In this document: piece by piece, positions 1 through 12,598 of the stretch
Numbering within the stretch: position 1 is the first letter of the stretch
How the letters are laid out: the number at the start of each line of letters is the position of its first letter
NCBI GenBank assembly: GCA_013407085.1
Contig: JACCGJ010020207.1
Span: 1 to 64,000 of the forward strand
Length of the DNA stretch: 64,000 nt
Source: Atriophallophorus winterbourni
Lineage: Eukaryota > Platyhelminthes > Trematoda > Plagiorchiida > Microphallidae
Reading direction: 5' to 3'
The notes under the pieces: model-generated
What the model saw: the letters and a program-made list of their open reading frames with translations, nothing else
What the model was told of the DNA's origin: nothing
Databases searched by the model: none
Translations under genes and position numbers: made by a program

Positions 1-19
1 CAATCGATTGTTGACAGTT

Positions 20-250
20 TGCTTAGGTTCATTGAGCCTTGAAACACTAATAAAGTTGCCAACAAAGTTAAATTTGTGTTTACCACTGTTAGAAAGTTTT
101 TTTTTAAAGAACCACGTTTTACAAATGAAGAATCACAGCACTGATGCCTGATGGCGATGATGGATGACCAAAGTAATGCGTTGCTCACATCCCCCGCACT
201 TACACACCACTGCCGGTTTCTGGCTGTTTGCCGTCATAAGGTCTAGAGAG
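20..250 (+). repeat. DR240 dispersed repeat, one and a half monomers
   Basis: This is a degenerate copy of a roughly 240-bp repeat found many times in the window. Its hallmark is a block reading approximately 'cttacacaccactaccgg', then 'tttctggctgtttgccgtc', then a stretch ending 'gagccttgaaacagtgg', then 'aaagaaccacgatgtt' and 'acagaatcacaa'. Here the tail of one monomer (about 30-155) runs into the head of the next (about 180-245). I see no coding sequence or RNA polymerase III box that would make it a clear SINE. Better-preserved copies lie at 10,035, 16,415 and 22,285. Confidence 0.65.
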
Positions 251-1404
251 CATACGAATAGCAATTCTCTTTTTAAAACGAATCTTGAAGATTTATTAAT
301 TGCCTGGATGTGCTGTTTTAGAGTGATCCATAATCTATTCGTCTTGATAAATATACTTAAAACAAGGAACGATGTATGTACACCCAATAGTTTAATGTAA
401 AATATACGTCAGACAGATGTTTCCTAAAGCACATGACGTATTCTTGACAAGGCAGCTGTAGCTGTAGCTGTTGTTGAATATTTTAATTGTATGTTATTTT
501 AATTTCTTTAGAATTGAGAACTCATCAATTAGTAGTTTACACTTAACTGGGAAAAGATGTTATACATATCATGCTTTATTTATGTTTGAAGATATCGAGG
601 CTTCTTTAGCGATGTTATTAAGGACACCATTCCCCCCAGGTTTTAAAATGAAAAACAAGAACGAAAATTCTGGCTTGCGAAAAATTGACTAAGCACGAAC
701 TCGTCCATCAATTGTTTTCAAAGCATTTCGTATTGCCCGTGATACCAATTCATGAAACATGATAATTCTTGTTTTCATCAGTAGTGTGTGCAGTTTAGAT
801 AATGATGGTAGTGCGGCCTGTGTGATTGAAATGCATACAAATATGTTTTGTGTTTTAGAATCACAATTTGAACACTTGCAACGTGCGTAGACATATGAGA
901 TGGAACTGTTTGGTCAAGCCAACCTTATCCGGGAGTGACTTCAATCTCATCGAAAAGTATTCATCGCTTCTCATTGGTATACGGAGAAACTTCAAATATA
1001 GGGTGAACAAGTCAATAGTCTCCAGTATAGCTACTCATATTTCGTAAACTGCCAGGGAGCTACTAAAAATATTATACTGAGCGAATCACAACTCTAAACT
1101 TTTTCGATTATCCAAGTCGTCGTCTCCAAACATATTTGGTTTAGGTTTGCGTTACAATGCTTATTGAAACTACGGGCTTGCATGAGACTCTGACTGTGAC
1201 TCACTCAACTGCAGACGACGTTTTTCGCTGTATGAGTTTGTATTACATTGAACATTCTACCCAATTATGCCGTAAAGTCGTCATATTGAAACAGGTTTAA
1301 GAGAAACATCGAAGAGGTTTTGGTCCGTAACCCATGCGTCGAAGAAAACTACGCCATGAACGCATGGGTCTATATATGTCGCCCCCGTGAGCAAACGTGG
1401 CCCA
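251..1404. other. Unassigned AT-rich DNA
   Basis: No frame, tandem structure or match to the repeats elsewhere in the window was recognised. Short open frames here have no recognisable motif. Confidence 0.5.
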
Positions 1405-1545
1405 CGAGTATACCATTGTGTAATACTGTTTCAAGGCTCACTGAACCTGATTTTAACGTCTCCACCTGATGACGACAAACAGCCAGAAATCGGTAGTGGT
1501 GTGTAAGGAATGGAGATGTGAGCACCACAATACAAAACAAATCCT
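1405..1545 (-). repeat. DR240 dispersed repeat, inverted copy
   Basis: Reading the minus strand gives the DR240 order: the 'gtgctcacatctcc' entry, the 'accactaccg' and 'tctggctgtttg' blocks, then the 'gagccttgaaacagt' block. The 240-bp unit is therefore dispersed in both orientations and is not only part of the gypsy array. Confidence 0.7.
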
Positions 1546-1997
1546 GTTTAACTTGTGTTATTCTTCGTAGTTCCCATATTAATTTTGTATTTGGAACATT
1601 GAATTGGATGCAATGTTTATTCCCCTTAATGATATCCATCTCATTTGAAACATATTTGGATGCCAGTCCATCTACAGCCATTTCGTAAGAAAATAATCAA
1701 GATACCTCTCACGTCACATTATAAAAAGGTGCAGATTGTGCAATTAAATGTTTTTTAATTAATCGCGGCAAAATTAAGCAATTAAAAATATTCAGTTATA
1801 TTGATTGTCAAACGGCGGTTATCCGTAGCGGAATAGATTGCGTGTTCCATAAGTAACGCCGGGCGCTGAAAAAAATTGAAATAATGTTTTTTCATGACAT
1901 CTTTTGATATGAACGCACAAGTAGGAACTTAGTTTATCTTGAGCATCTTGAAATGCATCTTACTTATAAAATCTGTTTACGTCTATGTACACTGTAC
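1546..1997. other. Unassigned AT-rich DNA
   Basis: Nothing recognisable beyond ordinary AT-rich sequence. Confidence 0.45.
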
Positions 1998-2262
1998 TGT
2001 CGAAGGTATATTTATTCTGTAAGTGTTTGTTTTACTTATAACAGTTAACCTTCGACCGTTGCTCACTCCACTAGCTTGCATGACTTTAAAACGAAATTAA
2101 ACGAATTTTTATTGAATTATTCGTGTAACGAACACTTATCAACTGTTTAATATAATTCCTTATTTTGTTTATACACTTTCAATTCAATTTTTACAATCCT
2201 ATGGTTGTTGTTATGCTTGTTGCTTTCTACGCATTTAAAAACCTTTAATTACATAAAACTTA
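1998..2262 (+). mobile_element. CR1-like retrotransposon 3'-end relic
   Basis: The DNA is similar to 43,235-43,487 and 57,540-57,797. The shared order is 'tctgttttac', a block ending 'agcttgcatgac', 'aaaacgaaatta', 'cctatggttgttgtt', then a tail rich in 'accttgaatt'-like repeats. At 43,170-43,379 the same block encodes the last 60 or so residues of a CR1-type ORF2 (motif FTWNSLP). This is a 5'-truncated remnant of that subfamily with no usable frame left. Confidence 0.7.
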
Positions 2263-4254
2263 GAGAGCACAATAAAACAAGTCTGCGATATAATACGGAA
2301 AATTTATGGAAAAGTTGGTGATTTGGTTGCAATTTGTCGTCAAATTAAATACCACGGTCTAACCTTTGGTCCCAATTTGTTTGTTACGATTAGCTGTCAA
2401 CAGAAAGAATAGTTCTAGTCATCCAATCAAAACGGGAAGTTTAACTTTTTCCATTCAATGTTTATTTCGATAAAATTTTATAACATTCAATGCTAACACA
2501 TATTATTGAGGTTTGTACGTGAAATTCATAATGTTTTTAATAAACTAGATTATTAACTAAAGTATGATGCTGCTCAAATCCAAGCACTTATTTTTCTAAA
2601 AATTTTAAACATCCTCAGCAGATTATTTGTGTGATCTATTATCAAATCCTCTAGCAATTACAACAATACATCATGCTAGAAAAAATGATTTGCAAAATGT
2701 TAGGCGGTTTATGTTTATTACATATATGAAGAGTAATTTCTTAATGCTCATATTGTTCACAACTGCTGTGGACACTTTCGATAATTGATGATTTAATTAT
2801 CTCCTATTGCAAACCAAGTCGCAATGACAAGATGAAAAATCTGCTTGACCATTGCTGAATTAAACATGTAAACTGCAAAATACATTACCGCAATATATTG
2901 CGATAAATATATTACTGATTTCCATTCTAAATCTCATAGCGAGTTAATAGTTCCAGGCCTCTTTATTTCGTTGATCACTATGGATACTCTTCAAAGGCGC
3001 ATATTTGGTTTTAACCCTAAGCTTTTCGAATGTCGAGACAATCCTGATAGTTAGGAACAAACAGTCACACACAACGCTTACAACGATAAACAGTTCTCGG
3101 ACGAATGATATCAGCTAATGAAGGATCTTCTAGGTGAAACCCAGGGCACCGTGTGTTCTATCTTTTCATTTTTATTTAGTGTCAAAATCGTATGTGGTCA
3201 TTGTAGCTAAATCCTAGTGGCCATACTCGTACACGAAAACATTCCAAGGCTTTAAGCATACAGCACTCTCGATTGGATATTCGTCGAATTTTTCACTCGG
3301 TAAGAATTTGTTTCACTTGGAATATTTTGCGTGAAGAAATCACATGCTCCGCATCGCTTCTAAAGTTGATGAGTATATAATGAACCATAGGGTATATGAC
3401 AGTCCGTATTGATTTTATAATTTTACACTATATACGTCGTCATCTGATGTTCATTGCTAAGATTACTGTTTTTTCTACCATAAAACAAGTTGAGTTATGA
3501 GTTCAGCGTTGTTCTTTCAGCAAGCCGAATTATTCTAAACTGTGTAGAATTAAAGATACACAAATTCACTTAGGTCTAAGTTGCAATTAAACTGCAATTT
3601 TTGTTCCTACGTAAAAAACCTTATTGCTCAATCGCAAGTTTTGTAGGTGTCATATCACTCAAGGTGGCATGTTATCACCTATGGGATAATTATCGAGACC
3701 GCTTCACAGAACCAAACAATATCTAATAGGCTACCTAACTGCACAACACGCAGGTGAAGATTTTTCTAGACAAAAGCGATTCGTCTTGCTCACTAGAGAT
3801 GATGAATGTGAACAGTTACAATGCAGCATGCTACCCACTAAACGCTCTTTTTTTGAAAACGCAAAGTTTGTCCGCATTTGGATTTATACTGAATGGACAG
3901 TCCACCTAGTCAATAAAATGGTTAATAATATCAATCAGACCTATAGAATGTGATCAGATTTTTGTAGAGAATTGTTCACGGACATTTGAGATATCTGGGT
4001 TAGTGCTGCTACTAAAACGGAACAATGCATGATTAAACGAGTTTCAAATATTAATGCGCAGTCGTCAAACACAAGAGGCTGCAAATCTTTTTTCAATTTT
4101 CAAACTTACTTGGTTTCTGATGATCTGTCAAATAAAAGGAATTGGAATTGAGTTAATTAATTGTTAACAAGTCACAAATCACAACCTTTTAGACCTGAAT
4201 TTCAAACTTGAGCAAATCGCTAACCATATTCACATATTCATATAATCAAAAATT
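2263..4254. other. Unassigned AT-rich DNA
   Basis: About 2 kb in which I recognise no gene or repeat shared with the rest of the window. Open frames are short and lack family motifs. Confidence 0.45.
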
Positions 4255-4480
4255 GGACGCGAATCAGTTCTGCAGAAGATTATGATAAAAGGCTAAATGA
4301 TTTGGACAACGTATCAAATTGAGCGACTTTAAATGATATGATAATCAAACACGCCTAAAAGCCGAATTCTCCAATTTGGTAAGTAAAATTCTTTGGACGT
4401 ATCGATTAGGTAGTGAAAACCTGGCACGGAGCTAGTTGGAAAAATTACTTGAAGTTTGGGCTATTGGAAATAAATCAGTT
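4255..4480 (+). pseudogene. Ancient CR1-like reverse transcriptase fragment
   Basis: The nucleotide sequence aligns by eye with 56,427-56,620 of CR1 copy D, the part just after the catalytic FADD. Shared blocks include 'ctgcagaagattatga', 'gatttggacaacgt', 'tggacgtatcgatt' and 'gaaaacctggca'. Stops and frameshifts are frequent and no frame survives. It is a separate insertion from the element that begins near 4,790, because it carries a later part of ORF2. Confidence 0.65.
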
Positions 4481-4789
4481 CATTTACGATATCATTTGAT
4501 TAAAAGACTCATTAAGGAACAGCGAAAACATATAAGATTTGCAATTTATTGCAATGTTCTCCATTTTCTTCAAATCATTACATTGCGGTATGTGGTTTTA
4601 CGAACGACGTATATTGTTACGAAATATTACCAGCCAAATAAAATTATACGCATAAAATTATTGCGAAAAAATTTCACGAAAAGTGACTTACTCCACCAGT
4701 AAGGAGCTGTAAACGATGATATCTTGTGCATTATTACTTTCGGGTTAAAAAACTATTTTCATTTTATGAAAGAAGAGTGAGAGATTATA
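4481..4789. other. Unassigned AT-rich DNA
   Basis: Spacer between the old RT fragment and CR1 copy A. It holds an 88-codon open frame (4,436-4,702) with no recognisable motif, which I do not regard as a gene. Confidence 0.4.
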
Positions 4790-5036
4790 TTCATTTCAAA
4801 GCAATGCAATTTTCAGCTGTTTTCAAACAAAACGAAAAAGAAAAGTGGATTACATTGGTTTGATGGAAACAATGGTAGTTTTCGATGAACATAATATAAA
4901 TTTCAGTGATCCGGACTCGCATTGCACAACCCTGACAGATTACATAATCAACATTATACATTTCAATTCTGAATATGTCCCGAAACAAAATAGCAAATAA
5001 CGACACTTCAGAATTCGCAGTAGGACTAGAAAATGG

Positions 5037-6449
5037 TTGACAAAGCAAAATTTGGCATGGGCTATTCACAGGGTTGCCAGAACTGATTCGACGTGGGCAA
5101 ACTTTCGCGAATTGCGGAATCAAGTCACAAATCTAATCCGAGAGGACAAACAATATTACCAGGTTCAGCTAGCGGTAAGAATGCAGCGAAATCCCAAACT
5201 GCTTTATCGAACTGTTAACAACGCTACGAAGCTGAAACCCGGAGTATTTCCGATCATGACAGATAACGGACTAACTGATTCTGTTCAAGAAACCGCTAAC
5301 GCTCTAGCCAGTTTTTATTCACGAGTTTTCACCCCAAAGGATGAATTACAACGGTCAGCATTGTCAGCACCAATTGTGCCGGAGACTATACGCGATGTAT
5401 GCATCAGTTCGGAAATAGTGCAGCACCACCTACGTAAGTTGAATATCAACAAGTCCCCGGGAGCTGACGGAATCACACCTGCAATCCTAAAGTTATGCGG
5501 CAGTCAATTGTGCGAACCACTTTGTGATTTATTTAATCACTCCCTGAGGGAGGGTGTTGTACCTAATGACTGGAAGAGAGGAATCATAACACCCATCTAC
5601 AAAGGTGGAACTCGTTCTGACCCAGCAAATTACCGCCCTGTTACACTCCTTCCAGTGATCTCAAAAATTATGGAGCAAATTGTGTGCGAAAGAATTGTGA
5701 GTCATCTCGAGGCCCAAAACTTGTTGTCCAGAGAGCAACATGGATTTAGGAAGTCTCGTTCTTGCTTGACTAACCTACTGGAGACACTGGATGACTGGAC
5801 GCAGGCAGTGGATAATAGTGGTTGCGTGCATGCGTGTTACTTGGACATATCAAAGGCGTTTGATCGCGTGGACCATTCTATACTCCTGCGCAAGCTGCAC
5901 GATGTTGGTATTAATGGGTGCCTTCTTGCCTGGCTGAGAAGTTACCTTCTTGATCGCAAAGCAAATGTACGTATCGATGGTGTGATGTCTGGGGAAATCG
6001 AAGCCACTAGCGGTGTCCCACAAGGTTCGGTACTTGGTCCGGTTCTCTTTTTGGTCTACATCAACGACCTTCCGAAACTTGTCACATCCAAAATGGTTCT
6101 CTTTGCGGATGATGTTAAACTTTGGATGCGAATCACGTCAAGCGTGGACTGTTTGCGCTTACAAAGCGATTTGGATATATTGAACAGCTGGTCGGAGAGA
6201 AATAAACTTCCATTCAACTTCCGAAAGTGTAAAATGTTGCAAATAGGCAAAGATTTCCCATTCTCATACAACCTTGGACCAAATCAACTGGAATGGACAA
6301 CCAAAGAAAAAGACCTCGGCATATGGATTAGTGGAAGTCTGAAGTTTAGCATGCAATGCGAAGCAGTGTACAACCGAGGTAGCCGCATGCAAGATATGCT
6401 TTGGCGTATTTTCGGACATTTTTCCGGGAATCATTCTTCATGCTCATAA
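5037..6449 (+). pseudogene. CR1-like ORF2 reverse transcriptase (frame open, ends cut)
   Basis: The 470-codon frame covers the linker after the endonuclease and the complete RT core. Motifs in order: KSPGADG at about residues 139-145, the finger motif ending NYRPV at about 190-202, the first catalytic motif DISKAFDRVDH at 270-280 (motif A), SGVPQGSVLGP at 325-335 (motif B), and the catalytic FADD at 356-359 (motif C). All catalytic aspartates are present. The first Met lies inside the linker and is not the real ORF2 start, because homology continues upstream in the same frame. The frame breaks near 6,425, where copy B and the other copies continue into the C-terminal domain. The family makes cDNA at a nicked target site. 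Confidence 0.88.
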
Positions 6450-6922
6450 ATACGTATATTAACCCGGTGATGGATTACTCAGTGCAAGCTTGGGCACCGT
6501 GGCTACAAAAGGACATCAAGCTGCTCGAGAGGATTTATCACAGAGCAACTAAAATTGTTGGCTGTCTCCGCAACCTACCATATGAGAATCGACTTTAGCA
6601 GCTTAATTTGGATACACTGCTTCGCAGAAGGGTTCGATTCGATCTAATACTAACCTAAAAAATAATCAACTCCAAGGCGCACCCTCTGAGGCATCTATTT
6701 CGCCTCCGGTCAAGCCATGCCACACGTACTCACAGATTGGCATTTGATATTCCACATTCCCACCGGAACTGCCGTCGGTTCTTCTATTCGGTGCGCGTTT
6801 GCTTCTTATGGAATTCCCTACTGTCAGATGTTGTCCAATCATCTAGTGAAAGGATTTTCAGGAACAAATTGGATATATTTATGCGTAGTAATTCCACCCT
6901 ACATCCCGTTTATATAACATGA
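6425..6922 (+). pseudogene. CR1-like ORF2 C-terminal domain (broken frames)
   Basis: This continues the RT of copy A in two shifted frames (6,401-6,598 and 6,737-6,922). Recognisable blocks are NTYINPVMDYSVQAWAPW, an IYHRATK motif, then HSHRNCRRFFYSVRVC and a FLWNSL motif near the end. The same order occurs in copies C, D and E. A TAG stop follows the first block near 6,596. Confidence 0.8.
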
Positions 6923-7879
6923 TTTTTTTCAAAAAAATATATTTTTTACCCGTCATACCGCCACAATTCATGACATTTGTTTGCAACTACAAAACTGTCG
7001 ATCTTCCTAATGAATCGATTTATTGTTGTAAAAATATCTATTGTCCTTATGCGAATATCCTGTGATGTTGTACAGCTACGAGCTTTTTTATACCATAAAT
7101 TCTTGAATCTTGAATCATGAATCTTGATACATTTTTTATAAATTAATCCATTAAGGGCTCACGTGTGCGAACTGTTAGCATTCTTCCACCTTTTTAATTA
7201 GGTCCATCGTGATCTTACGTTTCATGTATGAGAGGATTAAGCAGCATAAAACCAGTCTTGGTTTGTGTCCGATGGGAGAGCATGAAAATAAGCATTTTGA
7301 TTTCGATAATGGGTTTGTTGTTGCTCTCGTTCTGTCAATGTTGATAATAAAGGAAGATCACAATCGCACGAATTTTCACGTTGGAACTTGAAAGGTTATC
7401 TGCAGACACTGTGTAACACTCATGTTCGAGATTGGATAAAGCAGACAATGCTTTTGGCTGTTTAACATAGGTTACCTGAAAACATTCAAATTTATGATGT
7501 ACAGCTGAATTATCCCAATCGATGTAAATGATTTTAGAGAGAGTGCTCACCAGATGTCGGACTGAGGAGCATGTATCCTCACTCGATTATGTTGTTCATT
7601 AATATTCGACAAATGTCAGTATGACCTAAACGACCCGGCTACCATCTTCCGTTTGACCTATCTCAACTAAGCGTTAATAAACCGTTTTCCAGACTAACAC
7701 ATTTGTGTAGCTTTGTTTGCCCGACCAGTCCAGAAGGAGACAGCAAAATTTTTTGTGGTCGCCCAACCGAACATATATCATTCTCCGGTCTTCCCATTAG
7801 ATACAGTGTAAGCTTAAACCGATTAGATCCTTGTTATATTTAGTTTTGATATGTCACCGTAAACGTATTACGACTGCTT

Positions 7880-8261
7880 AAAATTGAATAGCTAAATGCG
7901 TCTTACACCACTAGAATGGAGAGTTCCAGGTCGTAATGTACAATAGAAATCATCACACATCTCATATTTAAAAAGCGATTCGTGTCATTCCTGACCACAA
8001 TCAGGTGACATCTTTCTAAATCCGTTCGTTTAAGGAATCTTATTTCTTGCACATCGTTTTTATAAATTCACCATATTGACTGATTAATCCGATAAATAAA
8101 CGTAAAGTGGAGGTAGACTTCCGATGCGACGTTTTCAGAATGGCTTTCATTTTGCGGAGGCCTGCACATCGGTTATATTGATCGACAATATTTGAATGCA
8201 CAATAATTATGTCATTGAGACGTGAATGGTCTTCTAAACTGTAACACGTGTCACACGCCAA
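7880..8261 (-). pseudogene. Ty3/gypsy RT-RNase H junction, decayed
   Basis: The minus-strand frame starting at 8,261 contains KMKAIL followed by TLRLFIGLISQYGEFIK. This is the well-known motif at the end of the gypsy RT (consensus form LRSFLGL.NYYGKFI). Further along the strand, with stops and shifts, there is a 'VHYD' block and a 'DAF' block that correspond to the start of RNase H. The same segment is better preserved in the relic at 60,125-60,560. Premature stops make it non-functional. The assignment rests on motif order, and I could not place an RT active site upstream. Confidence 0.7.
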
Positions 8262-10034
8262 ACCTTGAGAAATATTTACTTTGAATTTAATTCTGCTTAT
8301 AAGTCAACCCTCCACATCTAAACATTATTTCCATCAAGCTTAGGGACAGTGGCGAGATTTTGTGATAAAGGTCGTAACTTCTCAGGCTTGAGAAATTTAG
8401 GCAACTATGCTGAATTCCACCTTGCGTTCAGTCAGTTGAGTATAATTACTTTGGCGAAACTGGCTTGCTCACAATATAATTTTCATCCATAAATTGTTTT
8501 CAATTACGATGCGAAATATATAATTAGCATATTCGAATTTAACGCCTTTCAACAAAATACTTCAAAATACTGAAGAATCCTCTTGGGTTTTCCGAAAAAG
8601 ATCGCCAATACGAGCGTATTAAAATTGAAATGGATTAAATCAAAAATAATCACTCAAATAAATCAATGACACGTGTTAATACACAAAAACTTTTGGTCAA
8701 TTTTTTTTCGAAATTGCGAATAAATAACAACATACTAATCGTTGACGTTGCCTAAGATTGCTCTTACGAATTTGATCGCAAATGTTTCTGCTGCTCGTGA
8801 GATTTTTCAGCTAACACTCCGTGAAACGTAGCGAGGAATCGTGTAAAAACTGTTCTTTAGTCGGGCCTTATGCGGTCGCTTGTGCAAATAACCTGATCTA
8901 TAATTGTACAATTTACCATTATAGAACAACCATTTTTAAATTGGGTGAGATATGTTCAGACGTTCCGTTCTCCAGTTTCCAAATCATGGGCTCAATCGGG
9001 ATCACACACTGCTATCTTTGCTAACGTAAATTACCGTGTTTATATAAGTTTCAGGACAAACAAATCAGCATCGCGTATCCTGCACATTTGTCGATCATTT
9101 TCTGGTAATTGATTAAAGAAAACTTTCAAAAGCAAATAGCGTTCACCCGCGAATCCTGCAATAGAAGAGATCGTCAATTGGTAAGATGCGTCTATTGCGC
9201 ACATGACGAGGAACTAAACACGTGCGAACCAGTCAATATTAATACTCATCGTACTGATCACTTTTGCACGACCTTGACTAATATAGCTAAGTAACTCAAG
9301 ACGTTTCTTATCTCCTCGTATTTCTAAAGATTTCGTCGCTTGAATCGCTTTCATGCGGTTCTCCAAAAACACGAATTGTTGCGGGTTCGTGATCGTATTC
9401 GTCGTTCGCTTTGACCCTTCATGCCCCTCTGCTCAGCATATAATTTGGAAACTCGCGATTACCACTTAGCGGTAATACACTTGATGACTAATCGATATCA
9501 TATGGTGCGCAATCTGAGCACATCATGCACCTTGGATGTATATTACCGATGTGAGTCGACCCGAGAAGGTAAAAACAAACTTTTTAGTGAAAACAAGTCG
9601 CTAAAACTGAATAATACAATAATCGTGATCTCTGGTTACCCAAGGTCGGTGCACCACGGAAAAGGTGCACATTTGAATACAAAATGTAGTTAACATGAAC
9701 GAAACATGATTTCAAACAAAATGTGTTTAATATTTTATTCAACGTGAAAGTGAACTATATTTTATATTCATTTAACCCGAGAAACATATGAATGTTGCTT
9801 CTGTGACAATAAGTGGATTAATGGATTTGAAATTAACTAGAAGGGTAAATTTTAGTTTTTCCGATCAACTCAGCACTGAACTAAAGCAAATGTTCCTCAC
9901 ATGAGAAATTCCCAGTTTTAAACATGAATCTCTTATGAATGAGAAGATGCAAGATATTTGTTTTATAACTTAACTCGATAGAACTTTTGATAATAATATT
10001 AGAATCGTTTAGGTTTTCTATATACTTGTGTCGT

Positions 10035-10345
10035 GATGCTCAAATCTCCAGTCCTTACAAACCACTACCATTTTCTGGCTGTTTGCCGTCGTCAGATGGA
10101 GGCAGTGAGATCAGGTTCAGTGAGCCTTGAAACAGTGGTAACTTGGTAAACAATGTTATACTTGTATGTCACTGTTGTATAGGGTTCTTACAAATATCGA
10201 CGATGTTGAAATACAAAATCACAAATTGATTCATAGCTGAGCGCTTGAGACAAAACTTGAAGACCAATTTTTGTGGTACTCACATCGCCATTCCTTACAC
10301 ACCGCTACCGGTTTCTGGCTGTTGCCGTCGTAGTTTTAGTCGTTC
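10035..10345 (+). repeat. DR240 dimer inside gypsy unit 1
   Basis: Two head-to-tail DR240 heads lie about 240 bp apart (near 10,040 and 10,280). Each carries the 'tttctggctg' block followed by 'ttgccgtcgt'. Equivalent dimers occur at the same place in units 2 and 3. Confidence 0.8.
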
Positions 10346-11947
10346 GGAACAATGACGTGTTCATGAATAACATATATCCACCAAATATTCAACGGCATTT
10401 TTCCGATACCGCGCCCACATTCATTTCTAGATTTCAGAAGTCCTCATTGTTGAAGCTGATAAAATAACGAAAATCTATATTAAATAAGTGCCATAGCAAG
10501 AGAAGATGATCCAGTTGAATTCATTTAATTGGATATTGAGCACAATACACTTGCCTTATTTAGATAGATTTTACCCTTCATATGTTGTCGTCAACTAGCA
10601 TCTTAGCTTGCCATTTTATCCGCTCATCTACTGACTTCAGTTTCAGTAGCCAAATATGTAAAAACAGTGTCATCCGACATTTTGTGGGTCTTGTATGGCA
10701 TACAAATTTTATCTGCATATTATCTATGATTCAGTATTGCTCTATTGTGTACAACTGAACTTTTCCTTGTGAAGAACAAGCTATTGACAATGCAGAAATA
10801 GTGTTCTATCCACAAAATCATAGATGCCGAAGTAACAGCTGAGCTAATACATTTTTTTATAAATTAATTCATTGCGGGCTAACGGGTGGAAAGTTTTACC
10901 ATTCCTCCAGTATTTCAATTACGTCGATCATGATCTTACGTTTCATATATGAGATCATTGAGCAGCGGGAAACCAGTCTTGGTTTGTGTCCGATGGGAAA
11001 GCATGAAAATAAGCATTTTGATTTCGATAATGGGTTTGTTGTTGCTCTCCTTCTGTCAATGTTGATAATAAAAGTAGATCGCAATCGCATGGATTTTCAC
11101 GTTGGCACTTGAAATCCTATCTGCAGACACTGTGTAACGCTCATGTTCGAGATTGGATACAGCAGAATATGCTTTTCACTGTTCAACATAGGTTATCTGA
11201 AAACATTCAAATTTATAATGTACAGCTGAATTATCCCAATCGATGTAAATGATTTTTCAGAGACTGCCCACCAGATGTCGGACTGAAGAGCATGTATCCT
11301 CACTCGATTATGTTATTCATTAATATTCAACAATCGTCAGTATAACCTAAACGACCCGGCTACCATCTTCCGTTTGACCTATCTCAATTAAGCGGTAATT
11401 AACTGTTTTCCAGACTAACACATTTGTGTAGCCTTGCTTGCCCGACCAGTCCAGAAGGAAACAGCAAAATATTTTGTAGTCGCCCAACCGAACATATATC
11501 ATTCTCCGATTTCCTTATCAGATACAGTGTAAGCGTAAACCGATCAGATCATTGTCATATTTAGTCTTGATATGTCACCGCAAACGTATTACGACTGCTC
11601 AAAATTGAATTGCTAAATGCGTCCTATACCACTAGAATGGAGAGTTCCAGGTCGTAATGTACAATAGAAATCGTCACACCTTTCATTTTTCGAAAGCGAT
11701 TTGTGTCATTCATGACCACAATCAGGTCACATCTTTCTAAATCCGTTCGTTTAAGGGATCTTATTCCTTGCGCATCGTTTTTATTAATTCACCATATTGA
11801 CTGATTAATCCGATAAATAAACGTAAAGTAGAGGTAAACTTCCGATGCGATATTTTCTGAATCGCTTTCATTTTGCGAAGGCCTGCTGTTGTTGTTGGCC
11901 TCCGTCGGTCGATGTCGACCATGGATGTACATCACATCGCATGAATT

Positions 11948-12550
11948 TCATGTTTTGCAACTTCTTGAATGACTAAACAGTCCGATTCGGGAGGAACAAT
12001 CTCTCCCGCAGCACTTGCAACGATAGTCAGAACCCTGTTGTATTGCATCAGTTGCACGCCGGCTGCGTGATCTGCGTTCAGCAGCCAGGAGCTGTATTTG
12101 CTCCTCCTCGGCTTGCATTCGACGCTTTACACATTGCCACCAAAGTGAGCGGTCAAGAGCAAGTTCTTCCCAGCTTGCGGGGTCAATGTCAAGAGCTTTC
12201 ATATCTCTTTTGCAAACATCTTTGTACCGCAAGTGCGGTCTGCCCAATGGTCGACTTCCTAATTGCAACTCACCGTAGAGTAGATCTTTCGGAATACGAC
12301 CATTTTCCATTCTATAGACATTAACAAGCAACCGCAGGCGGTGCTGACGTAATAGGGTGAACACGCTCTGTAGACCAGCTCCTGAAAGCACTTCAGCGTT
12401 AGTCACTCTGTCCATCCACGATATGTTCAAGATACGACGGATGCTTCGTAGATGGAAAGCATTCAGCTTCCGTTCGTGTCTTGCGTGTGTGGTCCAGGTT
12501 TCACTGCCGTATAGTAAAGTATGTAATACGCACGCGCTGTATACCATCAT
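11948..12550 (-). pseudogene. RTE-1 C-terminal domain with Cys/His finger
   Basis: The 200-codon frame continues the RT after a frameshift near 12,570. It contains LLYGSETWT, LRSIRRIL and LLRQHRLRLLV blocks that are characteristic of this RT group's C-terminal domain, then GRPHLRYKDVCKRD. It ends with a CKCC...H...C finger (RCKCCGRDCSSRIG then HSRSCK). The terminal finger probably contacts nucleic acid, by analogy with other non-LTR elements. Confidence 0.8.
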
Positions 12551-12598
12551 GTTTGTCTTTACAGTCAGCTTGCGGTTACAACAAACACGAGAGTTTAA

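Larger units (their letters stand above)
4790..7127 (+). mobile_element. CR1-like non-LTR retrotransposon, copy A (5'-truncated)
   Basis: This copy starts inside the C-terminal part of the AP-type endonuclease. A decayed stretch at about 4,830-5,030 lines up with the segment before the conserved SRTRKW linker in copies C and E. It then carries the whole RT and the conserved C-terminal tail. The 3' end is a short heptamer-like tail of 'ttgaatc' repeats (7,100-7,127), the same type as in copies B and C. The 3' flank is the start of gypsy unit 1. ORF1 and most of the endonuclease are absent, so the copy cannot be autonomous. Confidence 0.85.
7128..10847 (-). repeat. 3.7-kb gypsy-derived unit, copy 1
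   Basis: This is the first of three complete copies of a unit of about 3,720 bp (7,128-10,847; 10,848-17,232 after removing an insertion; 19,374-23,090). The unit starts 'tacattttttataaatta' and ends 'acagctgagctaa'. The copies are visibly similar along their full length. On the minus strand the unit contains decayed Ty3/gypsy RT and RNase H sequence (entry at 7,880-8,261). A DR240 dimer lies near its high-coordinate end. No long frame remains, so the unit survives as a tandem repeat and not as a mobile element. Confidence 0.8.

Noticed and set aside
164..400. 78-codon plus-strand frame and its 84-codon minus-strand counterpart
   Set aside because: They lie mostly in a DR240 repeat copy, and equivalent frames in other copies are broken.
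4791..5123. 110-codon minus-strand frame
   Set aside because: It is antisense to the endonuclease-linker part of CR1 copy A, which has the better motif support.
7209..7391. 60-codon frame recurring at 10,930 and 19,455
   Set aside because: It recurs because the 3.7-kb units are duplicated. It has no recognisable motif and is antisense to the gypsy remnant.
7335..7550. 71-codon minus frame, nearly identical at 19,581-19,796
   Set aside because: Considered as an RNase H or integrase remnant because of its position. I could not match any catalytic motif, so it is not annotated as a domain.
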